Notes: generated from the sequence alone by a model not told the origin. Counted from the first letter of the stretch, positions 12,922 to 26,115 are shown. The stretch is DNA of 64,000 nt from Urechis unicinctus (GCA_034190875.2 CM067349.1:34263901-34327900), one strand, 5' to 3'. Numbers and translations: made by a program.

Positions 12922-15718
12922 AGGTACCTTTAGTACACTAATTACAGGTCATTATCAATATCACAGCACGCGTAAATTACATTATGCGATTACAGCCTGA
13001 TGACGATTCTCAAACAATAATGTTTATGCATTCACGTGTGGTAATTGTGTAACATTTTCATTCCACTCCGGCAATTTATATGCGTTGCATGTTGATTTAT
13101 TACAAACCCTCTTATATAACCATGTAAAGTTCACATTGCGACATGATTTTGGGTAGCGATATGATTACAATGTTTAACTGATAGGGATGGTGTGTAGGTG
13201 CCGGACGTTTGTGATGATACCAATTTGTGTTAAAATAGAAATACATATGCTATAGCGCATCACTGTATATTGAACCGGAGATAGAACCCTTATTACCATC
13301 ATAAAAACTAGACGCAATCAGCGCATTTCATTTTGTATCGAATTCAAGTAACGTTTGCGACCTAATCGTTCCGTGGGAGCATTTGATATATTTTATTGGT
13401 TAATTGACAATCTCCTTACATTTATAAGCTATTTTGACAGAATTGTGTCAAACTTTTTCCAACAGGCAGTAATTCATTGCAAATAAATGATTGTAATGTA
13501 TTGATCATTACTATATAACATTACTAATCTTAAAGAAAGAATCGCAAAGCGTTTTAAAATCTGTATTTAAAATGTAATTAACGGATAAATTGTACCGACA
13601 TTTATAAAACCTTAGATAAAATGTGATTTGTTTTTGACGCTTTTGTCTGTCTTGCGTTATGCTTTATCACTTTGTTCCAACTGAAAACTCCAACACAAGA
13701 ATGCGTTGTGTTAAAGACGGCTGTCTTTAAACCATGTTAAAGCGACAAGTGTAATCAAGGGGATGAGCATATCACGGAACAGTCTGTTTCGATCAGCTAA
13801 GCAATAAGTGAATCGGTCTTTTTTGTTGGCCAACCTGACTAAGTATGCCTAGTAGCTGATATACTTCATAAGAAACAAGATTGCTTCGTTGCATTCCGAT
13901 ATATATATCAGATTAAACACGCTGACTTCACTTGATAGGAATGAATACCGACTAGGCTGCCCATTTATTACGTGTCATGTCCATTGTTCATAGTTTTACA
14001 TAACCTAACAAATTGGCTAACGGTAAGTCTTTTAGCCAAGTGACATTTAAAAGCGATACAGTTATGTATCTTGAGCATGCAAGACACGTTAGAATTTCTT
14101 TGATATACGAAATCATCTCAGATCATGCGTATTATGTTATTGCGCCCTCTTCCTAGGATGGTTATCAGAGCAACCATATTTTGGATATAACTCCGTTTTG
14201 GAAACATTAATGTTCACCAATTTGCTTTTAAACAACAATCACAGCGAATACGCCAATAGCTATGACTGAAATAGTTAAAGTTGCATAAGACTGACCAGGG
14301 GCCAGTCCGACATATTCTGTCAACAAGTAACGTTATCGATTCCCGGTAGTATAACTGACAACAAACTCTTTCATCATATAGTCTCGAGGTAAGAAATAAG
14401 CAAGCCGAATGACTTGACGATTCATTATTTCTTTTTGTCTTGCTTGTACTCCTTGGTGTCATTACACGCTACTTCATATACTAACTAACACCCACATTTT
14501 GTTGACTGCTACAATTAACAGAGGCATTATAACCTATTTACCGGCCTGATGGATTGTTGTCTTACCATCGACAAGACAACGATAAGTATACATTCACTGC
14601 CGATTTCGAATCAGTCATTGTTTGTCGGTCTCCATGCGTCATATAAGAGTTTTAAACACATGCGATCAATGCATATTGCTTGCACTGTTAATAAGGTAGG
14701 GATACATTGGATGTCATTGCTTTGTGTTCATAACCACTGCATTAGCTACATGTGACACTTCCAATAGACCTGGTTACCTTGTCAGGCGCACAGTTTGTAA
14801 CTATGTAGTGTAATGGATGCTTCAAGGCGGTGCAATTCCAGCATTAGTGCGCTGATTTAGCGAATGTGAACGCGTTTGTATGAACAAGAGAGTTATTAAA
14901 GCGTCTTGTTGCCTCACGTTTACATTACATTAAACAAAAACCCGATGCAAAGAGGTTGGACTGCTTGTACGTGTGGCTTTGTTTACCAAATGGTTTTGGA
15001 AAATTAACACGACAGCTACCTAAAATCAAATTATATGGATGAAGCCATAATGCGGGGGAAATGTTGACTGATATCCCAAAGTATGCATCAAAAATGTGTG
15101 ATTGTTATTTAGTCGTTGGTAATAAAATTCCCTGAAAGCGTGTTATCTAATGTCAAAGATACCTGACAAGATGCATTCTTCCCATTTAAGGCATAGAAAT
15201 CTGACGTTAAACATTAAGCATTAAGCGATCGTCTAAATATTAAGGAACGGGATTTGTTGATAGACTGTATGATTCAGAACCGAATAAACGGCTTGCTCAT
15301 CTGTGTGAAGATAAACTCGGTCTATTTTCGGATATCTATTTGAAGTGAAACACTATGACCTTGCTGCTGTTGCTGCAGCCACATGATAGATGTTTCTCCT
15401 TGCTTATTCTCCTGACTGATGATGACATTATTCATTACAACGCACCAACTACGTTTTAGTGATAGTTTATCGCTTCAGCTACTGGGTGTCTACTCACAAC
15501 ACACTGACGCGCCCAACACAGCTCTGTTGTACGCTCGGTTATTTGCTGATGGATTTTGGGTATGATTGCATAACTTTACATGGAAATGAGCCATTTTCTT
15601 CGTGAAAAAGCAGAGCATAAATATTTGGCAAAAGTATAATATAGCAGTATCGAATTTATTCAAGCAAATAGCAAGCTCCAACAAGGCATTATAAAGTAAT
15701 CGCTTCCCTGTGTTACAC

Positions 15719-16238
15719 GACCCGACGTGGAACCCGCGCTCAGTAACCAGAGATATTTCGATCGTTTGTATGAAGAGCCTCATATGTATAGCTGGTCACC
15801 CTCCTGGAAAATATCAATGGAGAGTAACATTATACATCAATGCATGGAAAGAATCACCTCACATTATTTACGCAGTTAGTTCTCGAAGACAACATCGCTT
15901 AATGAGTGTGCCACTTTGGGATTTCCTGGACCATTTGGCTATTCATACCAGGTGCAATAACTGTATAATGGTTGACACGACCCGACGTACAACCCGCGCT
16001 TAGTGACCAGAGATATTGGAATCATTTAAATGCAGAGCCTCATATTTGTAACACGTCATCCTTCTAGAAATTGACAATGGAGAGTTATATCATATCTCAG
16101 TTTATGGAATTAATCATCTCATGTTATTAACGCAGTCAGTCTTTAACTGCAACGTCGCTTAACGAGTGTGATACTTCGTTATTGCTTGATCCATTAGGCT
16201 ATTCACACAGGATACAGTCACTGTATAATGCTTGACAC
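15719..16238 (+). repeat. Two-unit tandem repeat, period about 260 bp
   Basis: Unit 1 starts at GACCCGACGTGGAACCCGCGCT (15719) and unit 2 at GACCCGACGTACAACCCGCGCT (15979). Both end with TGTATAATG-TTGACAC. The units differ by about 20%. The same pair exists in Y-B (42642 and 42898), so it predates the Y duplication. In one + frame both units share the residues RPDV-PALS-QRY, EPH and MES-II, but other frames are also open in places. Confidence 0.85.
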
Positions 16239-16428
16239 AAAGCCTTCGTGAATAAGTTTTATACCAACTACAGATCAAACCAAGAGGTTACCGTTTCCTC
16301 GAAACTCCGTTGCATGTAAGGATTCAACAAAATTCCAAATTCCTGAGGGATTAGAAAAGCCGACGCCTGTGTCACTTTTGGTCCCACAATGAACTCGTGA
16401 TTAATGATGACGGACAACAAAGTGACAC

Positions 16429-16472
16429 AGCGGACTAATTGGGGCTGCTCAGCGGACTAATTGGGGCTGCTT
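16429..16472 (+). repeat. 22-bp perfect tandem duplication
   Basis: AGCGGACTAATTGGGGCTGC occurs twice, head to tail, with a period of 22 bp. The same duplication is in Y-B at 43339-43382. Confidence 0.95.
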
Positions 16473-18682
16473 AGCCATGTTACGAATAGCGCAATGGTTT
16501 TGTTCTAAAATAAATACCCAATTCATTTAAGGCAATTTCTAGTTATCTCGGATGTCAGCGCTTGTGTTTGTGGGCTAATTGCTTCTAGTTAACAGCAATT
16601 GGTTTTTTTTACATTCATATATTCGTTCATCCATCATGTGCGTTATATATAATTCCCCCGGTGGTCAGAGGCATTGCTCTTGAAATAGGTATGTATATCT
16701 TGAAGACCATAGGTCGTAACATTGTCCACCATTTGCATATTTTTTGGCAAAGGTATCGAAGGGAGTTGTGAGATTCGACTACAACGATATGCATTAGAGG
16801 TCAATATTCACGTGCGCTCTATGTTCACTTGATTCAGAATCTACATGGCATGGTCATTGTTTTGTTTGACAATCGGTATAGAATTATATAATCATACTGT
16901 GAACGACGTTATGCTCAATATAAAGAGTGTCTGTCCAATATTTTGCATTACTTCTGTGTAGATATTTAGACCATGAGGCTAATGAATGGTGGGATCAGCA
17001 CACCATTGTGAGTTTGGCAATGATGTCCACTTAAAGCAGGACGCTACATCCTTAAGTGAGTGATAAGTCATTATGTTGTTATCTGTCGCACAGCTGTAAG
17101 CCGTTTTGCATGATCGGTGTCGGGTGACATGGTGAGATACGCGAGAACAATGCCCTTTACCATCTTAAAGCACATACAAGACAGAAGCTGTGCCGATTTC
17201 TAGCGTGTTGCTTGCATTAGGAATTAAATTTTTCTCGCACCATACAATATCATTCGAATCCTGAAAATAAAGAGTTAGCGGTGGCAAAATTATGACATTT
17301 ATGTGAGCATGATTTTTTTCATCACGTTTGTGTTCTTGAATGTCCTAACTGATATAAGCTCGGCAACAAATACATTTTATCTAAGCTGACAATATTTTAA
17401 TATTTACTGCACCTTGTTTTCACCACGATGATTGTGATATGATATATAAGTACGTATCATGAATAATTTAGATGCGGCGTCGCAACGTCGTATACACCTA
17501 CTGCTCTGTTGATAGCTTGTGTCGACAATATAAATGGCAGAGTTGAATCGTTCAAAGAAGCCAAACTAATAGCAAACTTTGATTTGTTGTTTCGTTACAT
17601 GAGAGTTATTCGATACTTTATTCGGCTTTCGGTCACATATGCAGTTATATACGAGCAAACCACGGGGAAACATGCGCGCAAAAAGAAGCGAATATAAATT
17701 CTGTATATGTTTACGTAATTGCGCACTCGTCGCCCTAACCTAATAAAAGAGTGATGATCATATCATTACAGCGTACAGATCAGCGCGGTACAATTGACAA
17801 ATAAGTGTGTCATGCTAGTATGGCCATCGTGTGGGCAGATACAAAGCAGCAGACAACTAAGATATAACATATAATTGTCAAGGGAGTGACATTTACATAG
17901 TCAATTTATTGCGAGTAAGCCACAACTAGAGTAGGGTGCCTCAAGTTCAAAAATCGCAGCCCTCTATGCATTAGTTAAATGATGGATCTGCCTGTAAGAT
18001 TGCCGCCGCCGTTAGTCCGCATGAACCAGTGCACGAAATTGTGACAAGTTATCTAATTGGCACTGTCAATCTTTTCATTGGTGCACCGAAGTGATTACAA
18101 TCATACAGAATAGACTCCCGATAGGTCGACACGACACTGCCCCTCCGCAAAATATGCCAGCAATAGTATGAATAAAAGCGGAATGCGTAGTGCTCAAATA
18201 TATTTTATTAGCATAGCGACACACTGATGTGAATCTTTCCGAATCACAGTTATATTTGACCTAAGTTAACCATTTATGTACGTCAATTCCTTCAGTGGTC
18301 GAACACAACAGGTGCAAAGAGTATGTCGTGATTATAGAACAATCAGCCACGCATGAGATCGTTATAATGAAATGTAAACATCCAAATAGATTTGTGTAGC
18401 GTCAACGACGGACAATAATTGATATTTTGTACACGAATAGCAATGCGAACCATACGAGTCAGTAGTTGACGTACCGCCATAGATATATCGATGCATATGT
18501 TGCCTGAAGTATGAGGGATACTCCCAGCCTACATACTGTAAACTGGTAAATGTGCACTTGAAGCCGTGTTATTCAAACATTTGATATCCAACAATAACAT
18601 CTTGGGGTTTTATTTTTGACCCTGTGCAGCTTTGTACTATGTCTAAGATACTGTTGATGATTTAGTCCAGAGTGAACGCAGC

Positions 18683-19260
18683 ATGAAGTATTCCACATCT
18701 AATGGCATTGTCTCCCAGAGCGATATCATTGAGACACAACTACATTACAAAGAACCGGTGTACTACATAACATTTATGATATCTGCCGTAAGTTTTGTCC
18801 CCGGTGCTTTTGTTCATATATATCGATATCAGTCTGTGGTACACTATCATTTTATTGCAACAGCTCATCAAATACTGCTAACATATTGACCATTTTCACA
18901 TGGGTCCCATATTGCTTACTGGACTCATATGATAGTGCTGGCTTTCTGATAATGTAAATAGCTGGTTCGCCTGTAGATGTTTTACAATCAAATCATCATG
19001 ATTAAGTTGCAAAAACAAATAGCAATGACTTATATATCATAACATATCAATATCATATAGACTGCACATTATAGTATTGTGCTTTATGTACTTTAGTTAA
19101 TAGACATGTAGTGCTTATAACTTACCAGATGAGCACCAAATAAAATCAAACGTACTAACGCGGAATTTAGTATTACATGCAATTCTACCTTTCTGGTAAA
19201 GGATACTATGTGCGCATATATGAAGCTGCTGCATTAAACGAGCATCAGTACAAAATGCGA
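18683..19260 (+). pseudogene. Decayed coding-like tracts, unknown protein
   Basis: Two + strand stretches look coding. The first, 18683-18889, includes NGIVSQSDIIETQLHYKEP followed by a hydrophobic run YYITFMISAVSFV that could be a membrane segment. The second, about 19170-19260, includes FYLSGKGYY and EHQYKMRPETLQ. Both have close counterparts in Y-B (46085-46270 and 46578-46700), where different parts are better kept. No family is recognised. They are broken. Confidence 0.4.
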
Positions 19261-19589
19261 CCAGAAACATTACAACTGTCGTAATGAGGTTCTCAAGTAT
19301 TGTAAAATGTGTAATTAATCGGCCATTGTGCAGCTAAGTGAATTTCCTATACGTATGCTAAACTATGCTTTTATCCGGCTCAATGATAGCTGCTTCCTGC
19401 TAAATAGGTGTGATAATTATCATTACTTATGCTCGCGCGATCATGGGTATGTTTTGCACGAGATAACAGTCAAGAGATCAATGTTCTTAATGCTTGGAAC
19501 CGTCATGCTTTTAAAATGATATGTACTGCAAGCACTAATTTAACTTGAGTGTTATCCTCGTCAAACCTCATAACAGCAATAGCCGGCCA

Positions 19590-19930
19590 TTTGAAAACTT
19601 CCACAAACTGTTTTTCCCGCAAATTGTCTGTTTATCTCAAGTAACGATGAGGGTTCATTGCGCAGTGGACATACTGAACTATAAACAATAGAGATTTGTG
19701 GAGACGGGTCGACGGGCTAATTGAAAGATGCTACTTTACGGGCTTTTGCAAACCCTACAACAGCTAGAGTTGGCCCGGGGTCCCGTTATGGTAGTAATAG
19801 AAAAAAGACTAAACTGTGGCGACAACTCATCGGATCTTAGCATACTGGTATCTTGTATGAGTATCCCAAATGAACTTAATTGTTTTTTGCACGTACAACA
19901 TTAACAGCTACCAAACGTTGTGTAGGTAAA
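19590..19930 (+). pseudogene. Decayed coding-like tract, weakly resolvase-like
   Basis: About 105 nearly open codons on the + strand include CAVDILNYKQ, GLLQTLQQLELARGP and VVIEKRLNCGDNSSDL. A strand ending in an acidic residue (AVD) followed later by a V-V-I-E-K motif recalls RNase-H-fold Holliday-junction resolvases of the poxvirus A22/RuvC type. The match is short and I cannot see the remaining catalytic acids. The frame is better kept in Y-B (47062-47420). A weak relative at 55590-55720 keeps ELA--P, an EK pair and PN-LN in order, which supports real coding ancestry. Confidence 0.35.
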
Positions 19931-20320
19931 GTATGCATGTGAGTGATTAACATATCTGTCTGTTACGTAGTTATAGTAAGTAAATTCATACAAGCATAAC
20001 AGGAGAATCCCTGTTATTTATTGGAAACTGCGTCTTCGTGGTGTTCATTCAACTTATGAAAATATCCAATGTTTAAATACAGTGTATATTGCAATATAAT
20101 TTTCACAAGCCGAGTTTATGCTGACATTATCATTGATAACAAGTGATATTGTCATTATTTTCATGCTCTTAATCATATACCAGAGCTCACAACTGAGTCT
20201 TCTAGTCCGCACCCTTGTTAACCGCTTTGTTTTAGAACATATTAAAAGTTGATTTAAACGGAAACGATATTGTTAATATCCCCCCGTAACATTGTCAATC
20301 TATGTTGCGTCACAATTCAC

Positions 20321-22749
20321 ATTCATGGAAAATCAAGGCTGGCAGATTGGATGCGCTAAATAAACTCGATCGGGTATTTCGAACAATATTTCACACTAGC
20401 TTCAAATGGTCTCTATATTTCGCCTCTTCTGCACCAATAACAGATAGCTTATGTCAAAGCTAATTTAAGTGTTTGCTGTGTACGCTTGAAAAATCATTTT
20501 GGTATTTTCCCTTTTTGGTTGTCTACCGATAAAGATTTATATTATTTGTTGCCGGTTTCTTTTTATGTGCGCAATTAAATAGTCACTGTCAGCAGTGAGA
20601 TATGCATAGCCCACTCTGCAACCACATTGATGGAACAGTCAATAAATAACAGTTCATCCCCTTTCTTCTATACCAAGCACAGTACACTTTGGGAATCGGC
20701 GATTGTGCTACGCAGTATGTTCCATGTCATCGTCAGCCTTAATAAATGTGTTTTATTTGCTGTTGTAGCAAATAATAGTGTTTCTGTACATCTACTGTGC
20801 GAAAAAAGGACGATCATTATTATTAGAGTGGCAACTCTATGAAGGATTTGCTCAAAAAAAGAATTACGCAATAACATACTGTGTCGGAATACAGACCTAA
20901 ACGACATATGCTTCATTAGTATTTGAATGACCCTCAGCCCTCAAACTAATCGCACAATCTATAGAGCACTAATGAGACTAAAGTGCACTATCGATCTTCA
21001 CCACCTACTATCCATTACTTATTGCCAAGAGATAGTTATCATTATGGAAACAGGACATTTCCAAAAGCACTCGATTCCTGTAGTAGATCCAAATAAAGTA
21101 TGAACTGGAGCCGTTAGAACATGCTTGATCCTGTTTTGCACTAGCTATTCCCATCGATTGTTTCCTCTGTGATTATAATTGAAAATATATTAATCCAAAC
21201 ATACCCGATATGAGATCATTGCCAGTTGCAGATGGCAATAACAACGTTCATGCGTCGTGTATATAAAAACTTATGAGTTCAGAAAACACTGTAATCATAT
21301 ATCCGTAGTAAATATAGTTTGCCTAACTACTCTGCAACACACAAATAATGTATGTAATACGAGGGTACAACTGTCACTCTATAGCTCATGGATGTTGGAT
21401 CATGTTAAATATCATATTGAAAACCTTAAACCGAGTCATATGAATGATGTAGATATCATTTCCTGACCATCCCATTCATATCATTCAGCAGGCTCTACGG
21501 CGAGAGGCATATGCTTTTTTGTCATCTTAACGTTTGGATGTTCAGTGGAACGTAATGTGTTTGCAGACCGGTTCTATACCTGCTGCTGCGTTAGGTAACA
21601 TAGTGCCTTTCAAGACCATACACAAGATATTTATCAGAGTGTCGTTAATTATCCAACAGGAACGTGAGAGTAAGTTATGCTATAGAACAATGTTGTATCC
21701 TCCGCGACATTGCAAACATTATGTTCGCAGTGGTGATGATCGTAAAACTGAGTCTTTTGGCCGTATATATCTAAAATTAATGATGTCACTGTAAAATGTC
21801 AAAATGACTGACGTTAAGTTTGCGAGAAAAACACAATATTTGCAATCTGGGCTCTGACCGTCTATTTTGCGACATTTTAGCAGATATCAAGCACCCATTG
21901 AGATATGATATTTCGATTGCGTAACCATTAGGCATTGACAAGCGTTTTACACAGGTTTTTCAGTCAAGGTAACAAAGCCAATAATAACTCTGGCACAAGT
22001 TACCGGCTGTTTCTAACAAAACGTCCTGCATTGTTTTGAGGTACGCACCAGTCATGCATCATCTTTAAGTAGCTGCAAAGTCTTTTGATCGCAAGCTATT
22101 TGTTGATCACATCCTCATATGCCTGTGGTTAGAAATGTGTCCCGATCCAACATTAGTAGATACTATGACATGTAACCAACAAAATCAGATTATATTGAAA
22201 GATAAATGTCCGAAATATAGTGTATGTGCTTAAGCAGACATACGCATACGCACATCCAAAGACACATACTCCCATGTAAGCGATAAGATATTCCATAAAG
22301 ACCCAATCAAATGCACAGACATGCTCGAGTAAAGTCGAAAACCATGGTCACCCTCTTCATCAGACATTAACGGCAGTTTGCAAATAGTGTCTGAGTCGGG
22401 GTATTTACTTGGGATGCCGCCTATCGGCTCACTAGGATATTACAAATGGGCTGAACGTTGCGGATTTTACGATCCTGGAGTTGGTAGTGCATTTGACATG
22501 GCGGAGCTATGGCGCACAGTAGTATCAATCTAGGGTTATCCTATGCTCCCATAAAGCTCGCTCATACATTTTCTAGAGCATAGCTTATTATCTTTCATCA
22601 CTTCTGGCACACTTGTATGCTAATGGACCAAGCATACAGACACCCATCGTACTTTATTACGGGGCAATATTATGCTTTACGGTGACCTTGCTCCGTTGAA
22701 GCTAGCTATGGTCAGGGCACTATAATGCGAAAAGTAATTGTAAAAGTAG
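20321..22749 (+). pseudogene. Y-A-only segment with decayed coding-like tracts
   Basis: Y-B jumps from the equivalent of 20318 to 22750, so these 2.4 kb were either deleted there or inserted here. Short TTCA sequence at both edges favours a deletion in Y-B. From about 21850 to 22530 one + frame has long stop-poor runs and protein-like strings, such as KSFDRKLFVDHILICLWLEM, GYLLGMPPIGSLGYYKW and FYDPGVGSAFDMAELW. An 86-codon frame at 21534-21794 may belong to the same gene or a neighbour. I do not recognise a family. The whole is broken and treated as a fossil. Confidence 0.45.
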
Positions 22750-23138
22750 GAAGGGACTCAAGTTTTGACTGGGCACACAGGCACGAAAAGCGTCAGTGGT
22801 GAATTTGCTGTCCCAAACGGCATATCAAAAAGATGCTGAGCAGTCAATACTTTTAAGCAGCCATGGATTCTTGGGTTGCTCTACCATGACTGACGGTAGC
22901 AAAGGGTATTCAGTACACATTTCGGTCCAAAGGAAAAAAGTATAATGCCAATAATGGCATGTACAGATCCGACAAAATAATAGGGTGATGAATTGATCAG
23001 ATAGCAGGATAGTGCGATTGCCAAATGATGGATGATCATCATTGTTCGAATTGCGACTGCATCAGTAAGTTATAAAATGACGACGCAAAGCTTTGTTAAT
23101 ACAATTGGGTGAAAAGTGTCCTTGGGGCGTCGTCTTGC
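22750..23138 (+). repeat. Block Y-A, part flanking the LINE on the left
   Basis: This matches 47808-48190 with few differences, from TCAAGTTTTGACT-GGCACACAGG to GGGCGTCGTCTT. The alignment stops in both copies at the same point, where LINE sequence begins. Confidence 0.9.
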
Positions 23139-25106
23139 GCGGTTCTACGTGAATCTCAACATGATGCAGTGACATTGAGGTGAAAATTATCAATTGATTC
23201 TCAGAAATTCGTAAGCCTTCATCAGTAGCCGTGTCTTGTTACGACTCTTTTGTAGTTCATTTGTTGGCCTAAAGTTGCATATTTGGGCATTCATTGGACC
23301 AGGCCTTACTACAAATATTCCTGCTACAAATATCGACCCTTTGTCATTTGTGAAGAAATCATGTATTAATTCAATTGTGCTCAATGATACAAGTAAAAAT
23401 GAAGTCGGTAGCATTATTCTGTCCTTAAAAAACACCAGCCTGGATGGGATGACTTTCCCACAAAGGTTATTAAATCGACATTTGGTGCTTTTTGGACACC
23501 ATTAGTGCATATTTTAAACCTGTCGTTTAATCATGAAGTTGTTCACAAGGAACAAAAATTACCTAGAGTCGTGCCAATTTTAGAGAGTGGGGATGATTCA
23601 TGCGTTAATAACTATCGATCTGTTTCTGTACTGCAAGTCTTATCGTAGATTATTGAACGATTAATGTATAATATACTTATTGATTATGTTAAAGCAGATA
23701 TGTTAAAGATTTAATAAGCAGATTATTTTGTAGGAATATTAATTTGGGTTAAGAGAAAAATCATGGTGCAAACATGGCTTTAACATATTTAGTGAATAAG
23801 ATTATTGATGTATATGAAGTTGATAAATGTGTACTTATTTTTAGATTTCAGCAAAGGGTTGGATACCATTAATCACGTTATTTTGTTGAGATAACTGTAC
23901 TGTTATGGTGTTCGAGGTATTGCAGTTGAATGGTGTAAAAGTTATCGTACAGATAGGACTAATTACGAATCGCATGATGAAACCCAATCGGAATGTTGCA
24001 GTATTAAATGTGGTGTCCTTCCAGGATACATCTTAGGGCCCATGCTGTTTTTACTATATATTAATGCCATTTTGCACATCTCAGCTGTTGTAGTACCGAT
24101 TCGTTTTGCTGATGATACTTATATGTTTCTTGTGGGTAACAATATTGATAACATAATTCGAAAAATGAATCTAGAGCTTGATAAGCTTGTAAAGTGGCTC
24201 AACACGAACAAACTATTTTTGAATGTACAAAAGTATCATTATGTTATATTTAAACCTGGTCGGTATATTATCACCCCAAGTGAAACGTTGTATGTAAACA
24301 ACCAGATTTTAACGAATGAAAACTGCACTACTTTCCTTGGAGTATAGTCTGCGTCCCAGACTCCAGGGGTTCAGCTACGCTTCTCGCCCTTGAGTCTACG
24401 ACACGAGCAGCTCTAAAAGTTGCGCGTCCGAATATTCATTAGACACGTTCGTTAATCTTCGTGACAAATCAACGCAAAGGTTGTGACCCGGATTGACCTT
24501 AATTGCACGTGTCTGGCTCATGGAACTGGCTTGTGATACGCACCCTCGGTTCAATGTGACGTCTGGACATTGTAGTGGTCTGCTGCCAATGAGAACACAT
24601 TCAATGTGTTCTGGAATTATGGGGCGTCTCAAAAGTTCAAATTGGCACCACAACAAGCGCTTTAATCGCTTAGCTGCACGATCGTATGTTTACGGGATAG
24701 TAAGTTAAAAAGAATCAGTTGTGTGTCTGCTTCTCTCGCCGAATGTGTGATTAACGGTGCCACTCAGCGTGAAACAACAAATCGGAGTGTTGTAGAATGT
24801 GTGCCCAGCACATAAAAATCACTAGGCCAGTTGGACAAGTTCTTCGGAAATTGTAGAAGGCGAGACTAATGAACATCAGTAACTTGTAAACAGCACCCGC
24901 AGCCATCAGGCTAGGGGACCTTGACTACTTGGAGTACGTCTTGATAGAAAATTAAATTGGTAACAACATATCCACCATATAAAATTGAAAATTGCTAAAA
25001 ATGTAGGACTCTTATGTCTTCATCCTATTGCTTGCAGGCCTTATATATAACACAGTTTATATGTATGTACTTGTTGTTGTTGCAAGCAATACATTATTAT
25101 TATTGC
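23139..25106 (+). mobile_element. CR1/Jockey-like LINE, decayed reverse transcriptase (Y-A copy)
   Basis: The + strand encodes a broken non-LTR reverse transcriptase. Visible motifs in order are NNYRSVSVL (about 23605), DFSK-type FSKG (about 23848), GVLPGYILGPMLF (about 24011), FADDT (24105-24119), the catalytic centre, and LNTNKLFLNVQK (about 24200). The upstream frame at 23236-23505, with LKNTSLDG, is the linker before the RT. The longest single open piece is 24042-24347 (101 codons). The copy has several stops and frameshifts and is interrupted at LGV by a 583-bp insertion. The frame resumes as LDRKLNW and stops at AKNVG, after which the C-terminal part is deleted. The 3' end is a short (ATT)n tail at about 25092-25105. 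The insertion site is the same as in Y-B. Family choice between CR1 and Jockey is by motif look only. Confidence 0.88.
24345..24927. mobile_element. 583-bp non-autonomous DNA element with 9-bp target duplication
   Basis: CTTGGAGTA occurs at 24336-24344 and again at 24928-24936, immediately flanking the element. These bases encode the LINE residues LGV, and the LINE frame continues after the second copy, so the insertion is exact. The ends read TAGTCTGCGTCCC and, reverse-complemented from the right, TAGTCAAGGTCCC, an imperfect terminal inverted repeat matching at 10 of 13. A 9-bp duplication fits Mutator-like or Merlin-like elements. The insert is visibly richer in G+C than its surroundings. 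It carries short frames only and no recognisable transposase. It is younger than the LINE. Confidence 0.75.
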
Positions 25107-26115
25107 TTTAGAGCTATGAAGGTCCAGACAGGTAAGCAAGTAATCCTCAGTTTTGTCCTAAAGCCTTGGTGATCAGAACCGCCGAAAGGTTTGTGTTGTG
25201 TTAAACTTATAATCTTTTTGCGGTGTATGTATGTGCATAAAATGTTCTCTTGAGAATAATACCAAGGCGAGAACAAACGCAGAACTCTTTGCTGCGTAGA
25301 TATAATTCGAATAAAAAATTGTTACGTACATCGGTTCATTCATTGAGAATGTAATTCTGATTGCACCCATCACAGTAAATAACCAACACGAAGCCTCCAT
25401 TGGTGTCGTTCCACGATATTTGTGGCCTTATTAGGACCATTATTTATAGGATGTATTTTGTGACAGTACATAACCATTTGTATGTAGAGATGTCAAATCA
25501 GCGGAATCTTGAAAAGTATCGTCTAACTGAAAGTGAGCACCGCAGTAGTTTCTCAAAAATACTTTGTCCCAGTGTAGTTCGATGGTAAACCAAACATGAG
25601 ATGCACAGATTGGAGGACGCTTTATATCAACAGCTGAGGCAAATGTAAAACGATTGTTACCGCCATTAATATTTCGCAACTTTGATGAATTGGGCGTAAA
25701 TATGCGACGGAACATTTTCGTGGTCATTGGCCGATTGACACTTTATTGCTTCTGAAACATCGGAAAATCTGTTTGGATTTGCTCCTATCAGGTCTGACAA
25801 TTTGAAAACCTTAATATAAGAAGAACGCAGTCTGTCTGATAAACCAAGAGTGCAAATTGCTTCTAGATTATAGTGGACAGCGTTATAAGAACATGCAGGT
25901 TAGCTGGATATTATTATTTGCGACTCGAAAGCAAACCTGAAATTGCTACTGTAAGTGAGACTATCGTCTTTGCTTAAAGAAGCCGAAAAACGCAACGGTT
26001 ATTATAAAAATGTGTCATCGTACGTTAACAGCTGTGTAAAGATAAATACTATATCACTCTCATGTTACAAGCAATAGACCAATTTGATGTAAGACGGCAT
26101 AGCAAGGTGATCGAA
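25107..26115 (+). repeat. Block Y-A, part to the right of the LINE
   Basis: This matches 48788-50140 from GAGCTATGAAGGTCCAGACAGG to GACGGCATAGCAAGGTGATC. Y-B has an extra segment (about 48951-49305) at CCAAGGCGAG. Homology fades after 26115. Confidence 0.88.

Larger units (their letters stand above)
11119..20320 (+). repeat. Block Y-A, proximal part
   Basis: This aligns collinearly with 37861-47800 (Y-B) at about 93-95% identity by eye, starting at GAGGGGCCCTGGGCAATGAC (11152) against 37901. Y-A has one segment absent from Y-B (about 12480-12815). It lacks segments present in Y-B near 41.0-41.16, 41.28-41.36, 41.69-42.15, 44.60-44.86, 45.83-46.03 and 46.77-46.83 kb. No intact gene is present. 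Several decayed coding-like tracts are listed separately. The differences look neutral, which suggests the sequence was already dead when it was duplicated. Confidence 0.9.

Noticed and set aside
14214-14462. 82-codon minus-strand frame open in both Y-A and Y-B (40466-40714)
   Set aside because: Most differences between the copies change the amino acid, so there is no sign of selection. Shared openness follows from the recent duplication.
14596-14616. TADFESV string resembling the first exonuclease motif of family-B DNA polymerases
   Set aside because: The string is too short, and no later polymerase motifs were found nearby in any frame.
23190-23435. 81-codon minus-strand frame
   Set aside because: It is the antisense shadow of the LINE linker region read on the + strand.
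24396-24708. Open frames on both strands inside the 583-bp element
   Set aside because: Both are short and overlap each other, with no transposase motif. They are probably chance frames in sequence richer in G+C.
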